From positions 1 to 38,221 of the forward strand of contig JAFIEG010000040.1 of assembly GCA_020832665.1 (NCBI GenBank): a stretch of DNA of 38,221 bases, read 5' to 3'. The position numbers were made by a program, and so were the translations under genes. Below are positions 37,220 through 38,221 of this stretch, piece after piece; position 1 is the first letter of the stretch; the number at the start of each line of letters is the position of its first letter. The notes beneath the pieces are model-generated. The model was not told the DNA's origin. It did no database searches and saw only the letters and a program-made list of their open reading frames with translations. This DNA comes from Pararhodobacter sp. Its GTDB lineage: Bacteria; Pseudomonadota; Alphaproteobacteria; Rhodobacterales; Rhodobacteraceae.

Positions 37220-37824
37220 TTCTTAGTTTCCCGCTTCTCGTCACCGGGCAGGATGTATTCGGCCCCCTCCCAGGGCGACATGAAATCGAACTGGCGGTAT
37301 TCCTGCACCAGCTTCACCGGCTCATAGACCACGCGCTTGAGCGCCTCGTCATAGCGCACTTCGGTGTAGCCGGTGGTGGGGAAATCCTTGCGCAGCGGAT
37401 GGCCACGAAAGCCGTAATCGGTAAGGATGCGGCGCAGATCGGGATGGCCGGAAAAGAGGATGCCGAACATGTCGAACACCTCGCGCTCGAACCAGTTGGC
37501 GGAGGGGTGCACATCGGTGATCGAGGGCACCATCTCGTCCTCGCGCACCGCCGCCTTCAGCCTTATGCGGTGGTTTCGATACATCGACAGGAAGTGATAG
37601 ACGACATCGAAGCGCAGCTTGCGCGCCGGCCAGTCCACGGCGGTGATATCGACCAGCGTGGAAAAGCGGCAGCTCTCGTCATCGCGCAGAAAGCGCACCA
37701 GCGCCGGCAGCGAGCCCGGCACCACTTCGAGGGTCAGCTCGCCATGAGCGATGCTCGCATCCTTCACCGCATCGGGCTGCTTGCGGCTGATCAGCGCGGC
37801 GAGTTCTTCGAGATAGTCAGACAT
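37216..37824 (-). CDS. nuoC: NADH-quinone oxidoreductase subunit C
   Basis: NuoC is the 30-kDa peripheral-arm subunit. The 202-residue product contains the family signature [20 protein letters not shown] followed by [18 protein letters not shown], and a typical N-terminal domain with [11 protein letters not shown]. It is separate from NuoD, unlike the fused E. coli form. It starts 14 bases after the nuoB stop and overlaps the unknown membrane gene. Confidence 0.96.
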   Translation of the reverse strand: MSDYLEELAALISRKQPDAVKDASIAHGELTLEVVPGSLPALVRFLRDDESCRFSTLVDITAVDWPARKLRFDVVYHFLSMYRNHRIRLKAAVREDEMVPSITDVHPSANWFEREVFDMFGILFSGHPDLRRILTDYGFRGHPLRKDFPTTGYTEVRYDEALKRVVYEPVKLVQEYRQFDFMSPWEGAEYILPGDEKRETKK

Positions 37825-37838
37825 GCTACCTGGCCCCT

Positions 37839-38221
<383 letters not shown>

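Overview
The window looks like the chromosome of a halophilic or halotolerant member of the Rhodobacteraceae (Alphaproteobacteria). The evidence is high G+C coding DNA, a Paracoccus/Rhodobacter-type nuo operon interrupted by family-specific small genes, a short HisG with HisZ, an alpha-type HisS, RNase J beside a type III pantothenate kinase, and an ectABC-ask operon for compatible-solute synthesis. I read 40 protein genes. I found no tRNA, rRNA, CRISPR array, transposase or integrase.

Left part (1-8.3 kb), housekeeping genes. On the minus strand are dnaB, pyrE and a compact hisS-hisZ-hisG operon with overlapping stop/start codons. On the plus strand, slyX and purB run divergently from hisS. 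A small unknown gene meets purB tail to tail with no spacer. A perfect DnaA-box sequence lies upstream of dnaB, and a long near-perfect palindrome follows pyrE.

Osmoadaptation block (8.3-13.0 kb). A MarR-type regulator (EctR-like) is divergent from ectA, ectB, ectC and the ectoine-specific aspartokinase ask. The kinase feeds aspartyl phosphate towards aspartate semialdehyde. EctB, EctA and EctC then make diaminobutyrate, N-acetyldiaminobutyrate and ectoine. There is no ectD, so ectoine rather than hydroxyectoine is the expected product of this locus. The divergent promoter region is AT-rich, with good promoter hexamers and a small dyad over the likely ectR -10 box.

Accessory block (13.0-17.5 kb). 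A NeuD/PglD-like hexapeptide acyltransferase fused to a carrier-protein domain overlaps a radical SAM/SPASM gene. Across a 349-base AT-rich divergent region lies an extended-SDR epimerase. This is the least ordinary part of the window and the best candidate for an undescribed carrier-dependent modification pathway. An isolated FliM/FliN-type SpoA-domain protein follows.

Right part (17.5-38.2 kb), all minus strand. The order of transcription is nuoB (cut by the window end), nuoC, a low-G+C membrane gene, nuoD, nuoE (with a C-terminal helix-hairpin-helix extension), a membrane protein with the same domain, a DUF5337-like protein, nuoF, a lipoprotein, a DUF5333-like exported protein, nuoG, a second lipoprotein, nuoH, nuoI, a carboxymuconolactone-decarboxylase-like protein, nuoJ, nuoK, nuoL, nuoM and nuoN. 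Then come birA, coaX and rnj. Three consecutive palindromes separate nuoJ from nuoK, and one matches a palindrome at the end of ask. A hairpin plus U-tract after nuoN looks like the operon terminator, with an alternative hairpin that could compete with it.
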